From positions 11,543-75,542 of the forward strand of contig JAEYVY010000008.1 of assembly GCA_023429375.1 (NCBI GenBank): DNA of 64,000 nt, in the 5' to 3' direction. The position numbers were made by a program, and so were the translations under genes. Source of the DNA: Bacteroidota bacterium. Its GTDB lineage: Bacteria; Bacteroidota; Bacteroidia; Bacteroidales; Tannerellaceae. A model generated the notes under the pieces. That model worked only from the letters and a program-made list of their open reading frames with translations, was not told the origin of the DNA and ran no database searches. Of this stretch, positions 9,132 to 17,000 are shown in pieces; within the stretch, counting starts at the first letter, position 1; each line of letters begins with the position of its first letter.

Positions 9132-10427
9132 TTATCCGAAAATATATCTCAAGACGAACAAAGCAGATAAAACATACAGAGTCGGCGAAACATGTTTGAA
9201 TTGACCTGTAAATATTTTTATCAATGTATAGCAAAGAAGTCCTAACGTAATTCCTTCGGCAATAGAGTATGTTAATACCATGGTCAGCATAATGGTGAAT
9301 GCTGGCAATGCTTCACTGATATCGGTTAGTTTGATATCTTTAATTGTCTTCATCATCATTACCCCAACAACAAACAGTGAACCGGTTGTTGCTGCACTTG
9401 GTACCAATAAGAATAGAGGAGAGAAGAACAAAGCTAATAAGAAGAGGATACCTACTGTAAATGCTGTTAAACCTGAACGACCGCCTTCTGCAATTCCTGC
9501 TGCACTTTCCACATAAGTAGAAACTGTAGAAGTTCCACAAGCTGCACCAAATGTTGTACCAACTGCGTCAGCGATGAGTGCTTCTTTCATATAAGGTAAA
9601 TTACCTTCTTTATCCAGCATGTTTGCTTGCGCACCTGTACCCACCAATGTTCCAACAGTGTTGAAAATGTCCATGAAGATCAAAATCAGCACTATAATCA
9701 TCATGTCGAAAGATAATAATGGCTCGAAATCGAAACACATGAATGTAGGAGCCATTGATTGAGGCATAGAAATCGGAACGAAGTTCTCAGGTAATGTAGT
9801 TACACCAAATGGAATACCAATTGCTGTACAGATAAGAATGCTATAGAAAAGACCTCCGCGAACCTTACGCCATAGCAAAGTTGTACTCAGTAAAATACCG
9901 AAGATGGCAACTAAAGCTGTTGGAGTGAATTTCCCTAAGGTTACAAATGTAGCCGGACTAGCATCAATAATACCTGCATTTTTTAGTCCGATAAATGCAA
10001 TGAACATACCAATACCAATTGAAATAGAATACCTTAAGTTTAGGGGTATACTATTTACAATTTTCTCTCGAATGTTGAAGAATGAGATAATTATAAAGAT
10101 GATACCTTCGACTAAAATGGCAGCAAGTGCTGCTTGCCATGAATATCCCATACCTTGAACAAGAGTAAAGGCGAAGAAGGCATTGATGCCCATGCTTGGA
10201 GCAAGGGCAAAAGGCAATTTGGCTATGAAAGCCAGTAGGATGGTAGCAAAAGCTGACGACAATGCCGTAGCCGTAAAAACAGAACCTTTATCCATTGACG
10301 CTTGGCTTAGAATATCCGGGTTTACAGCCAGGATATAGCTCATCGTCATGAACGTAGTCAGACCGGCAATAAGTTCGGTCCTTAGGTTCATTGTGCTTTT
10401 ATCGAATCCAAATAATTTCTTAAGCAT
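9132..10427 (-). CDS. AzgA-type (NCS2) adenine/guanine/hypoxanthine permease
   Basis: Inner-membrane purine-base importer of the AzgA branch of NCS2. The 431-residue, multi-pass protein begins FGFDKSTMNLRTELIAGLTTFMTMSYILAVNP, the hallmark N-terminus of this branch, and has the conserved TTFGAACGTSTVSTYVESAAGIAEGGRSGLTA segment in its middle. It starts 11 bp after the DUF5020-type outer-membrane gene, with which it forms an operon. Substrate choice among adenine, guanine and hypoxanthine is not readable from sequence. Confidence 0.93.
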   Translation of the reverse strand: MLKKLFGFDKSTMNLRTELIAGLTTFMTMSYILAVNPDILSQASMDKGSVFTATALSSAFATILLAFIAKLPFALAPSMGINAFFAFTLVQGMGYSWQAALAAILVEGIIFIIISFFNIREKIVNSIPLNLRYSISIGIGMFIAFIGLKNAGIIDASPATFVTLGKFTPTALVAIFGILLSTTLLWRKVRGGLFYSILICTAIGIPFGVTTLPENFVPISMPQSMAPTFMCFDFEPLLSFDMMIIVLILIFMDIFNTVGTLVGTGAQANMLDKEGNLPYMKEALIADAVGTTFGAACGTSTVSTYVESAAGIAEGGRSGLTAFTVGILFLLALFFSPLFLLVPSAATTGSLFVVGVMMMKTIKDIKLTDISEALPAFTIMLTMVLTYSIAEGITLGLLCYTLIKIFTGQFKHVSPTLYVLSALFVLRYIFG

Positions 10428-10438
10428 AATGGGGTAGA

Positions 10439-11146
10439 TTAATCAAATGACCATTTAATTGCCAATGTTGGGATAGCATAGAATCCGCCTACAAAAGCAA
10501 AATTATTTCTTACTTCTACTTCTGTACCGATGCTTAGGTTGAACTTTTCGTCAACACCTTTGATTTTATTGAGGTTGACCCAAAGTTGAGGTTCAGATAA
10601 GAATTGATAGTCTCCAATTGTAGGGAGAGTTTTTTCGCGCCAGAAATCAGCAAAACCGCTGAATGTGCATACACCGTTATTGCCAAAATGAACATACCAA
10701 GTAGCTGTCAACTGGAAGTTTTCAGGGCTTATGTTGCGATGGATGTGTTTATACATCGGAGTGAATGTGAAACCTTTGCTGAATGTTGCATTATTATAGG
10801 AATAAGTCAAACCAGCCAAATAAGCGTTGTTAATATAATTACCTCTTACATTTCCACCGTTATACTCTACGTGGATGGATAGAGGTGATTCCCAGAATTT
10901 AAGTTCACGGGCAATTTCCCAATAGGCACCAACTATGCCTTGGCCAGTATAGTCCATATCAACGAAGAAGAATGTGCTACCCCATTTGTCGGGCTTAAAC
11001 ATTTCTACCGTTGTAGTAAGTTTTGGGCGTGTACCGAAGTCTTTGTCGTAAATACTACTTCCGAAATCGTAGTGAAATTGAACATTTTGAGCTTTACCCG
11101 CAGTACAAAGTAAAGCAAGGAATAACAGTGCTAAAAGTTTCTTCAT
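10439..11146 (-). CDS. DUF5020 family outer-membrane protein, Tsx-like
   Basis: A secreted 235-residue protein with a signal peptide (MKKLLALLFLALLCTAGKAQ, cleavage around 19-20) and alternating, aromatic-rich strands throughout, ending WSFD, all typical of a small outer-membrane beta-barrel. NVQFHYDFGSSIYDKDFGTRPKLTT and FFFVDMDYTG recall the nucleoside channel Tsx. First gene of an operon with the purine permease, so the likely role is passage of nucleosides or bases across the outer membrane. Family assignment is from memory of the DUF5020 pattern; the function is inferred. Confidence 0.75.
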   Translation of the reverse strand: MKKLLALLFLALLCTAGKAQNVQFHYDFGSSIYDKDFGTRPKLTTTVEMFKPDKWGSTFFFVDMDYTGQGIVGAYWEIARELKFWESPLSIHVEYNGGNVRGNYINNAYLAGLTYSYNNATFSKGFTFTPMYKHIHRNISPENFQLTATWYVHFGNNGVCTFSGFADFWREKTLPTIGDYQFLSEPQLWVNLNKIKGVDEKFNLSIGTEVEVRNNFAFVGGFYAIPTLAIKWSFD

Positions 11147-11180
11147 CGTTTATTTGTAATTATTGTTTTAAAATGAGCTG

Positions 11181-11188
11181 CAAAGATA
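11181..11188 (-). promoter_or_regulatory. promoter -7 box of the DUF5020-permease operon
   Basis: CAAAGATA on the plus strand reads TATCTTTG on the minus strand, an exact TAnnTTTG match, 35 bp upstream of the start codon. Confidence 0.6.
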
Positions 11189-11278
11189 AATAAAAGCCCG
11201 AATACTAAAGGAAGTTCATATACTAGAGTTTTCTTTATGTTTAATAAAAATGTGATGGAAAGTATCGCCTTGAAATAT

Positions 11279-11286
11279 TACTTTTG
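11279..11286 (+). promoter_or_regulatory. promoter -7 box of the metallophosphatase gene
   Basis: TACTTTTG fits TAnnTTTG, 40 bp upstream of the ATG at 11326. Confidence 0.5.
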
Positions 11287-11325
11287 TACTAAACAGATAT
11301 AAATTATCCTTAATTGATTATTGTT

Positions 11326-12405
11326 ATGAAAAAGATGATGAAGAAAAATGCTCTGATTTTGATTTTGTTGGTCTGTGTTTTTAGCCTGAATGCGCAAGAG
11401 AAATATACAGCTCCGGCATTATCCAACCCGGATTCCTGGTCGATGGTTTTAGTTCCGGACCCACAGACTTATGTGAAATTCTCGCGCAACCAAGGAATTT
11501 TGAATATGATGACTTCGTGGATAGGTGAGAATGCTCAGAAACTGAATATAGGTTTCGTATTGTGTACGGGCGACCTGGTTGAACAAAACAACCTGCTGAA
11601 TCCGAATGGTAGTAGTGCTAACCAAAATAGCTTTCAGCAATGGGAAGCCGTTTCGTCGGCATTTGGTCGTTTAGACGGAGTAGTTCCTTATTTTTTGGCC
11701 ACAGGAAATCATGATTTTGGTATATTGAGTGCAGAAAACAGAAGAACTCACTTTGATGAATATTTCCATCCGAATAAAAATATTCTTAATAAGCAAATGT
11801 TGCGTGAAGTCGGTTTAACAGAGGAAGGTATCCCAACTTTGCGTAATGCAACCTACGAATATTGTTCTCCTCAAGGTAAAAAGATTTTGGTGGTCGTACT
11901 TGAATTTGCGCCTAGAAATGCAGCTATCGAATGGGCTAAAGGGGTGATTTCTCAAGAAAAATATAAAGACCATGAAGTGATTTTGTTGACACACTCGTAC
12001 ATGGATTCCGATAATAATCATATCGTGAAAGAAGGTTATAAGGTAGAAGATGCAAATTATGGTGCTGCCCTTTTCGAAAAGTTAGTGAAACCTTCAACTA
12101 ATATCCGTATGGTGTTTGCCGGACATATTGGTGCGCCCGATGATGCGAAGAAGCATATTGCATTCCGTACAGACAAGAATGCTGCCGGAAAAACCGTACA
12201 ACAAATGGTTTTCAATGCACAGGCTATGGGTGGTGGCTGGCATGGCAATGGCGGTGATGGCTGGTTGCGTATTTTGGAATTTTTACCAGATGGAAAGACT
12301 GTTAAAGTGAAAACTTTCTCTCCTTTCTTTGCCAGTTCACCTTCAACCCGTCATATGGCTTGGCGTACGGCAGATTATGATGAGTTCACATTTACGCTTG
12401 ATTGA
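11326..12405 (+). CDS. secreted metallophosphoesterase (calcineurin-like)
   Basis: Predicted periplasmic or exported phosphoesterase with a dinuclear metal site; substrate unknown. A signal peptide (MKKMMKKNALILILLVCVFSLNAQ) is followed by the ordered metal-binding motifs of the fold: VPDPQTYV (Gln where many relatives have His), CTGDLVEQNN, ATGNHDFG, LLTHSYMDSDNNH and VFAGHIGAP. The frame is open from TTG 11314, but ATG 11326 gives the normal signal peptide (359 residues). Single gene with its own promoter and terminator. Confidence 0.88.
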   Translation: MKKMMKKNALILILLVCVFSLNAQEKYTAPALSNPDSWSMVLVPDPQTYVKFSRNQGILNMMTSWIGENAQKLNIGFVLCTGDLVEQNNLLNPNGSSANQNSFQQWEAVSSAFGRLDGVVPYFLATGNHDFGILSAENRRTHFDEYFHPNKNILNKQMLREVGLTEEGIPTLRNATYEYCSPQGKKILVVVLEFAPRNAAIEWAKGVISQEKYKDHEVILLTHSYMDSDNNHIVKEGYKVEDANYGAALFEKLVKPSTNIRMVFAGHIGAPDDAKKHIAFRTDKNAAGKTVQQMVFNAQAMGGGWHGNGGDGWLRILEFLPDGKTVKVKTFSPFFASSPSTRHMAWRTADYDEFTFTLD

Positions 12406-12430
12406 TAACGTCAGAAAATAGGAAAAACGA

Positions 12431-12467
12431 AAAAGGTGCTTGTGTCATTTTACAAGCACCTTTTTTA
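12431..12467 (+). terminator. terminator of the metallophosphatase gene
   Basis: Stem with arms AAAAAGGTGCTTGT and ACAAGCACCTTTTTT around a ten-base loop, ending in a T run, 26 bp after the stop codon. Confidence 0.85.
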
Positions 12468-12507
12468 ATGATAAAAAAAGTAAATTATCTAGATGTGAAT
12501 TTTTGTT

Positions 12508-12670
12508 GATTATCAATATTAAAAATACATCCCGATGGTTTTAAAAAAACATCTCGATCATTTTAAAAAAACATCGAGGTGTTTTTTAAAAACGTTCGGG
12601 GTGTTTTTTTATAATCTTATATGCCTTGAATATCAAAGGGTCTATTGACTGAATTTCACATCGGGATGAG
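12508..12670 (+). repeat. dispersed CATCYYGATG repeat, copy A
   Basis: A non-coding element containing CATCCCGATG at the left and CATCGGGATG at the right, with TTTTAAAAAAACATC units and CGTTCGGGGTG between. Its reverse complement aligns with copies at 28157-28340 and 50918-51085. It lies between two plus-strand genes, after the terminator of the first. No ORF is present. Together with the terminator it accounts for the 373-bp gap before the rhodanese gene. Confidence 0.75.
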
Positions 12671-12778
12671 TGATTGTTTTTTGCTGTTTAAAAAGACTGT
12701 TTTTAACCCGTAGAATATCGCAAAACAACATTGCATAAAAAGATGTTATATGTCTGACATTAAATAATGATATAGACT

Positions 12779-13084
12779 ATGTTTGATTTATTACGCAGAT
12801 TTAGAGAAAGTAATTCTCAAGAGATGCTGAAAGACTTAATCGCTAAAAAAGGGGCTGAATTGATTGATGTTCGTACAAGAGAAGAATATGACGAAGGCCA
12901 TGTGAAGACATCAAAAAATATTCCGGTAGATGAAATTCCTGAATACGCGAATCAATTCAACAAAGAAAAGCCATATGTACTAGTTTGCGCCAGCGGTATG
13001 CGTAGTGGAAATGCGGTCAAATTCCTCAAGAGCAGAGGGTTTACCCAGGTCTACAACGGAGGCAGCTGGGTAAACTTCCTGTAA
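12779..13084 (+). CDS. rhodanese-like domain protein
   Basis: Single-domain sulfurtransferase of 101 residues. The active-site loop CASGMRSG (Cys near residue 76) follows the typical DVRTREEYDEGHVKTSKNIPVDEI segment, and the C-terminal NGGSWVNF ends the fold. No signal peptide. Family members move sulfane sulfur to acceptors; the partner is unknown. No operon partner; repeat copy A lies just upstream. Confidence 0.9.
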   Translation: MFDLLRRFRESNSQEMLKDLIAKKGAELIDVRTREEYDEGHVKTSKNIPVDEIPEYANQFNKEKPYVLVCASGMRSGNAVKFLKSRGFTQVYNGGSWVNFL

Positions 13085-13132
13085 CTTTTCCAAAAAAATG
13101 TCTGCAGGCAAGAAAAGCCTACAAGCGTCAAT

Positions 13133-14032
13133 TTATTTATAGTTCATTCTTGTACTCGTCTTGCCAGATGTTGGTAAGTCGGTAGGTACTTTGCAGGTCA
13201 CTTTGCCTGTAGCTGCCCATTCGGCACCTCTCAGCAGAGTTTCCTGAAAACCTGTACATTGCATGGCCGGATTGTTTTCTACCGTTTCGCCGGCATGCCC
13301 CAGCATGGTGTGGAAAATGCGTGCCTTACCGTAATCGACGGTGAATACAAGAGGTTCTTCACGTCCGGATCCACCCGTTTCAGGGTCTGAATAGGCTGTG
13401 TAAAGTATATCTTTGATATTGCCCGGACCACGCATTCTATCGTAAAGTTCATCTTTGGCATGTAGCCAACGATTGGGTAAACCTTGGGTGATGGGATGAT
13501 CGGTGTTTCTGCAGTTTACTATATATTCATGCTGTCTGCCGTGCGAGCCACCTGGTCCGGGGGTCATATCTTTAACTAAAGCTCCGTTTTGCCAATAGAC
13601 ATAAGGACCGGATTTTTCGTTTCGTCCTTCCCAGCCACCTAATGCACATATTTTACTGAATTCATCCCAGTCGGGGAATGGATTATCGGCCGCATGGTAG
13701 ATGATGATGCCCCCACCTTTTGTTGCATAATCGACAAATCTCTTTTTCGTTTGCTCGGGCCAAGGGTCACCGTTATAGTCGAGTATCACTAATGAATAAG
13801 GAGAAAAATCTACGATAAAAGTAGACATGTCGCTGCCTTTTTCCGGAGAAATGAGAATGTCAACCTGAAACTGCCCTGAGTTTTCAAGTATCTGTTTCAT
13901 AACAACGCTACTAACTTCCCAATTGTGGTTGTTTTGTCCGGTAAGAATCAATGTGTTAATTGGCTTTTTTGCTGAGAGGGAAAAGATAGTCAGCATACCG
14001 AAAAGTAGGATGAGTCCGTAGATTTTCTTCAT
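13133..14032 (-). CDS. secreted ThuA domain protein
   Basis: A 299-residue exported protein with a signal peptide (1-21, ending LSA) and a ThuA / trehalose-utilisation-like glutamine-amidotransferase-type fold. Visible features are LILTGQNNHNWEVSSVVMKQILE at the start, YSLVILDYNGDPW, GGGIIIYHAADNPF, and GKARIFHTMLGHAGETVENNPAMQ near the end. In Bacteroidetes such proteins occur in carbohydrate-processing contexts, but their reaction is not established. Transcribed alone, convergent with the rhodanese gene. Confidence 0.88.
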   Translation of the reverse strand: MKKIYGLILLFGMLTIFSLSAKKPINTLILTGQNNHNWEVSSVVMKQILENSGQFQVDILISPEKGSDMSTFIVDFSPYSLVILDYNGDPWPEQTKKRFVDYATKGGGIIIYHAADNPFPDWDEFSKICALGGWEGRNEKSGPYVYWQNGALVKDMTPGPGGSHGRQHEYIVNCRNTDHPITQGLPNRWLHAKDELYDRMRGPGNIKDILYTAYSDPETGGSGREEPLVFTVDYGKARIFHTMLGHAGETVENNPAMQCTGFQETLLRGAEWAATGKVTCKVPTDLPTSGKTSTRMNYK

Positions 14033-14063
14033 AATATTAGACGTATGTTTAGATTTAACTTTT

Positions 14064-14071
14064 CAAATATA
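14064..14071 (-). promoter_or_regulatory. promoter -7 box of the ThuA gene
   Basis: CAAATATA reads TATATTTG on the minus strand, matching TAnnTTTG, 32 bp upstream of the start codon. Confidence 0.5.
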
Positions 14072-14116
14072 CAACATCGGCTATAACTAACTTACTGAGA
14101 AACGGACAATTTTGAC

Positions 14117-14124
14117 TAATTTTG
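14117..14124 (+). promoter_or_regulatory. promoter -7 box of engB
   Basis: TAATTTTG matches TAnnTTTG, 30 bp upstream of the engB start; it is divergent from the ThuA promoter about 50 bp away. Confidence 0.5.
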
Positions 14125-14153
14125 TGGATAAAATAAAGAAATAACATAAAATG

Positions 14154-14750
14154 ATGGAAATAAGAAGTGCCGAATTTGTAATCAGCAATACCGATGTAAG
14201 AAAATGCCCGGAAGGTAATCTACCCGAATATGCATTTATCGGTCGAAGTAACGTAGGAAAATCGTCACTAATCAATATGCTGACGAATAGGAAAGGTCTT
14301 GCGATGACCTCGCAAAAACCCGGAAAGACACAGCTTATCAATCATTTCCTGATCAACAACGAATGGTATCTGGTTGACTTGCCCGGATATGGTTATGCGC
14401 AAAGAGGGAAAGAGGGCCGTGAAAAGATTCGTAAGATTATCGATACTTATATTCTTAAGCGTATGCAGCTGACCAACCTGTTTATCTTGTTGGACTGTAG
14501 GCATGATGCACAAAAGATCGATCTTGAATTTATGGAATGGCTCGGACAAAGTGGCATTCCGTTTTCTATCATCTTCACCAAAATAGATAAGTTGAGCAAG
14601 AGCCGATTGGCAGAGAATATCGAAAAGTATAAGGCCAAGCTTTTAGAAACATGGGAGGAGCTTCCACCTATTCTTTTATCTTCATCAACGAGCCGCGAAG
14701 GGCGTGAAGAAATACTTACTTACATTGATGAAATAAACAAGGGACTGTAA
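14154..14750 (+). CDS. engB: ribosome biogenesis GTPase EngB (YihA/YsxC)
   Basis: GTPase needed for 50S subunit assembly. About 198 residues with G1 GRSNVGKSSLIN, G2 region TSQKPGKTQ, G3 DLPGYGYA, G4 TKIDK and G5 LLSSSTSREG, in the right order and spacing. Two adjacent ATG codons (14151, 14154) are possible starts; the second gives MEIRSAEFVIS, the usual family start. The GH43 gene follows after 15 bp and may be co-transcribed. Confidence 0.97.
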   Translation: MEIRSAEFVISNTDVRKCPEGNLPEYAFIGRSNVGKSSLINMLTNRKGLAMTSQKPGKTQLINHFLINNEWYLVDLPGYGYAQRGKEGREKIRKIIDTYILKRMQLTNLFILLDCRHDAQKIDLEFMEWLGQSGIPFSIIFTKIDKLSKSRLAENIEKYKAKLLETWEELPPILLSSSTSREGREEILTYIDEINKGL

Positions 14751-14765
14751 AACAGCTATACTATT

Positions 14766-15803
14766 ATGAAAAGACAACTGATTTATTTATGTGCATGGCT
14801 GGGGCTGCTTGGTGGCTCTGTGTTGAGTCATGCAGAAGGAAACGATCAAAAGGATAATAAAACCGGAATGCTGCCATTAGCTGATATTTTTATCCGCGAT
14901 CCTTATATCCTGGCCGAGCCAAAAACGCAGACTTATTATTTATATCGTACGTCTACCAAGAAGGAGCAAGGAAATGAACTAGGAGGGGTAGAGGTATTCA
15001 AAAGTAAAGACCTGAAGCTTTGGGAAGGTCCGTATAAGGTGTTTACAGTGCCTGAGAATAACTGGATTACGGGTCGTGTATGGGCTCCCGAAGTTCATGA
15101 ATACAACGGTAAGTATTATTTATTTGCCACGCTAAATAGCTCGATTAAGTGGAAGAAAACCCAACCGGGATGGAATGCTGACTATACCTTTAGAGGAACG
15201 CAGGTATTCCATGCCGATTCACCCGAAGGCCCTTTCTTGCCGTTTGCTTTAACCCCTCATACACCCATGGATCGGATGGCACTCGATGGTACTTTATGGG
15301 TGGAAGATGGCGTTCCCTATATGATTTACTGCCACGAATGGGTTCAAGTCGTAGACGGTACGATGGAACTCGTGCAGTTGGCTCCTGACTTGTCTGCTTC
15401 GGTAGGACAGTCGATGACTCTGTTCTGCGCTTCTGCTGCCGATTGGTCAACCGGCTCCTTACGTAACCCTCCGTTGCCGACTTCGTATGTTACTGATGGT
15501 TGCTTTCTTTATCGCACCAAAACAGGTAAGTTATTGATGATCTGGTCGAGCTTCATGCATGGTGAATATGCGTTGGGCATTGCAGAGTCGGTAACCGGAA
15601 AAGTTGCCGGACCTTGGAAGCAGAACGAATCGCCACTGTTCCATAAAAACGGAGGACATGGGATGATCTTTAAATCGTTCGATGGCAAATTATATATCAC
15701 CTTCCATGGACCAAACTCACCCGCAGGCGCTGAACGGGCACTTATCTATGAGATAGAAGATGTGGGAGATACACTCGTTTTGAAAAAAGAAATTCGTGAA
15801 TAA
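14766..15803 (+). CDS. secreted glycoside hydrolase family 43 protein
   Basis: Predicted exported glycosidase with the five-bladed propeller fold of GH43 (arabinosidase/xylosidase-type activities). A signal peptide (1-23) precedes ADIFIRDPYILAEP, which holds the catalytic-base Asp45. WAPEVHEYNGKYYLFAT follows, and CHEWVQ and HGPNSPAG fit the later catalytic and binding positions. 345 residues, a single domain without a carbohydrate-binding module. The substrate is not predictable; there is no adjacent SusC/SusD on the same strand. Confidence 0.88.
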   Translation: MKRQLIYLCAWLGLLGGSVLSHAEGNDQKDNKTGMLPLADIFIRDPYILAEPKTQTYYLYRTSTKKEQGNELGGVEVFKSKDLKLWEGPYKVFTVPENNWITGRVWAPEVHEYNGKYYLFATLNSSIKWKKTQPGWNADYTFRGTQVFHADSPEGPFLPFALTPHTPMDRMALDGTLWVEDGVPYMIYCHEWVQVVDGTMELVQLAPDLSASVGQSMTLFCASAADWSTGSLRNPPLPTSYVTDGCFLYRTKTGKLLMIWSSFMHGEYALGIAESVTGKVAGPWKQNESPLFHKNGGHGMIFKSFDGKLYITFHGPNSPAGAERALIYEIEDVGDTLVLKKEIRE

Positions 15804-15807
15804 TAAA

Positions 15808-15838
15808 AAAAGCGCGGTAATCAGTTACCGCGCTTTTC
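15808..15838. terminator. bidirectional terminator between GH43 and PepSY genes
   Basis: The stem AGCGCGGTAA / TTACCGCGCT with a four-base loop is flanked by A7 on one side and T-rich sequence on the other, between convergent genes. Confidence 0.88.
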
Positions 15839-15842
15839 TGTT

Positions 15843-16982
15843 TTATCTTTTTCTGCTAACCATCTTCTTTTTGATGAAATAAAAGTAATATCCCGTGATA
15901 GGCAAGAGTGTCCCTATCAATGAAGCAATGAGGCTGAGGATACGAGTTAACATCCCTCCCCAAGATCCGACATGAACCGTATAAATCCATCCCCTTATTT
16001 TTGAGGCTTTGTCACCATCGGCATACAATTTGGCTTCTACAATCTCACCGGTCTTTGAGTCGAATGTATATTGGTCGGCAGCTCGCATATTCCCAATGGC
16101 TTGATCTAGTCCGACAGAAACGGATCCGTCTTGTATACGTATGGTTTTAAACTTTTTATAGTCTTGCTTCATTTGTGCAACTACTGCATCCCAATGACGA
16201 TAATCGGCTGTTTTTTCGGTTTGTCTATTACCTCCTTGTCTGTTGCCACCTTGTTTTTGCTCTGGCCCCTGATTTCCTCTTTGTCTGGTTTGTTGCTGGT
16301 TGTTGGCCGGTGTCTCAACTCCGAAAACTTTATAAAATCCATCGCGATACCATTCGAATGACCAAGTCAAACCCGTAAGTGCGTAGGTGAGTAGTAATAT
16401 TGAGGCATACATGCCACCAGCCACGTGCAAATCAAAAAAGAAACGTTTCCATCCATATTTTGTTCTAATCTTCAAACTCTTAATCAGATGCTCCCAGCGT
16501 TTGGGTAACCAGATAATCGCACCGGAAATCAGGATGAAAACCAGTACTAATGTTGATATACCAACAAGCGGGCGACCAATCTTTCGGCTATCATCGAGTA
16601 ACCAGCGATGCAGCTGTCTAATTTTTGAGAAAAAAGAAGCTTCCCCTATGGACTGGTCAACAATTTCACCTGTGTAAGGATTAACATAAACAGACCCACG
16701 ACCTCTACCTGAAAAGCTCATGACATAAGTCTTCTCCGGATTGGCAGAGATAGACACGTTGGCAATGGCCAAGGAATCAAGCTGTTTGTTTACGTTTGGA
16801 ATTAGTTCGGATAGAGGCATAGGCTGCTCTTTCTTTTCCTTTACGTAATAACGCGCAGGGTTAGCCAACTCTTGAAGTTCAGTTTCAAATACCAGTAGGC
16901 CACCCGTAAAACAGGCAATCGTAATGATGATACCGAATGGCAAAGAAAGCCAAATGTGGATCTGTGTGAATAGTTTCCTCAT
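15843..16982 (-). CDS. PepSY-associated transmembrane (PepSY_TM) protein
   Basis: Inner-membrane protein of the PepSY_TM family (iron-uptake factor / ferric reductase-like). The 379 residues begin MRKLFTQIHIWLSLPFGIIITIACFTGGLLVFE, the standard first helix, with further membrane helices near 147-168, 187-212 and 345-368. A periplasmic loop around residues 225-260 is unusually rich in Gln, Asn, Gly and Arg. It is the third gene after susC and susD (18 bp gap), which points to reduction or release of iron from a chelate taken up by the SusC-type receptor. This role is inferred. Confidence 0.87.
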   Translation of the reverse strand: MRKLFTQIHIWLSLPFGIIITIACFTGGLLVFETELQELANPARYYVKEKKEQPMPLSELIPNVNKQLDSLAIANVSISANPEKTYVMSFSGRGRGSVYVNPYTGEIVDQSIGEASFFSKIRQLHRWLLDDSRKIGRPLVGISTLVLVFILISGAIIWLPKRWEHLIKSLKIRTKYGWKRFFFDLHVAGGMYASILLLTYALTGLTWSFEWYRDGFYKVFGVETPANNQQQTRQRGNQGPEQKQGGNRQGGNRQTEKTADYRHWDAVVAQMKQDYKKFKTIRIQDGSVSVGLDQAIGNMRAADQYTFDSKTGEIVEAKLYADGDKASKIRGWIYTVHVGSWGGMLTRILSLIASLIGTLLPITGYYFYFIKKKMVSRKR

Positions 16983-17000
16983 TGATAGATAATTAAGTGT

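Noticed and set aside
12508..12670. CRISPR array
   Set aside because: The repeat units are irregular, palindromic and lack spacers of constant length; no cas genes are present.
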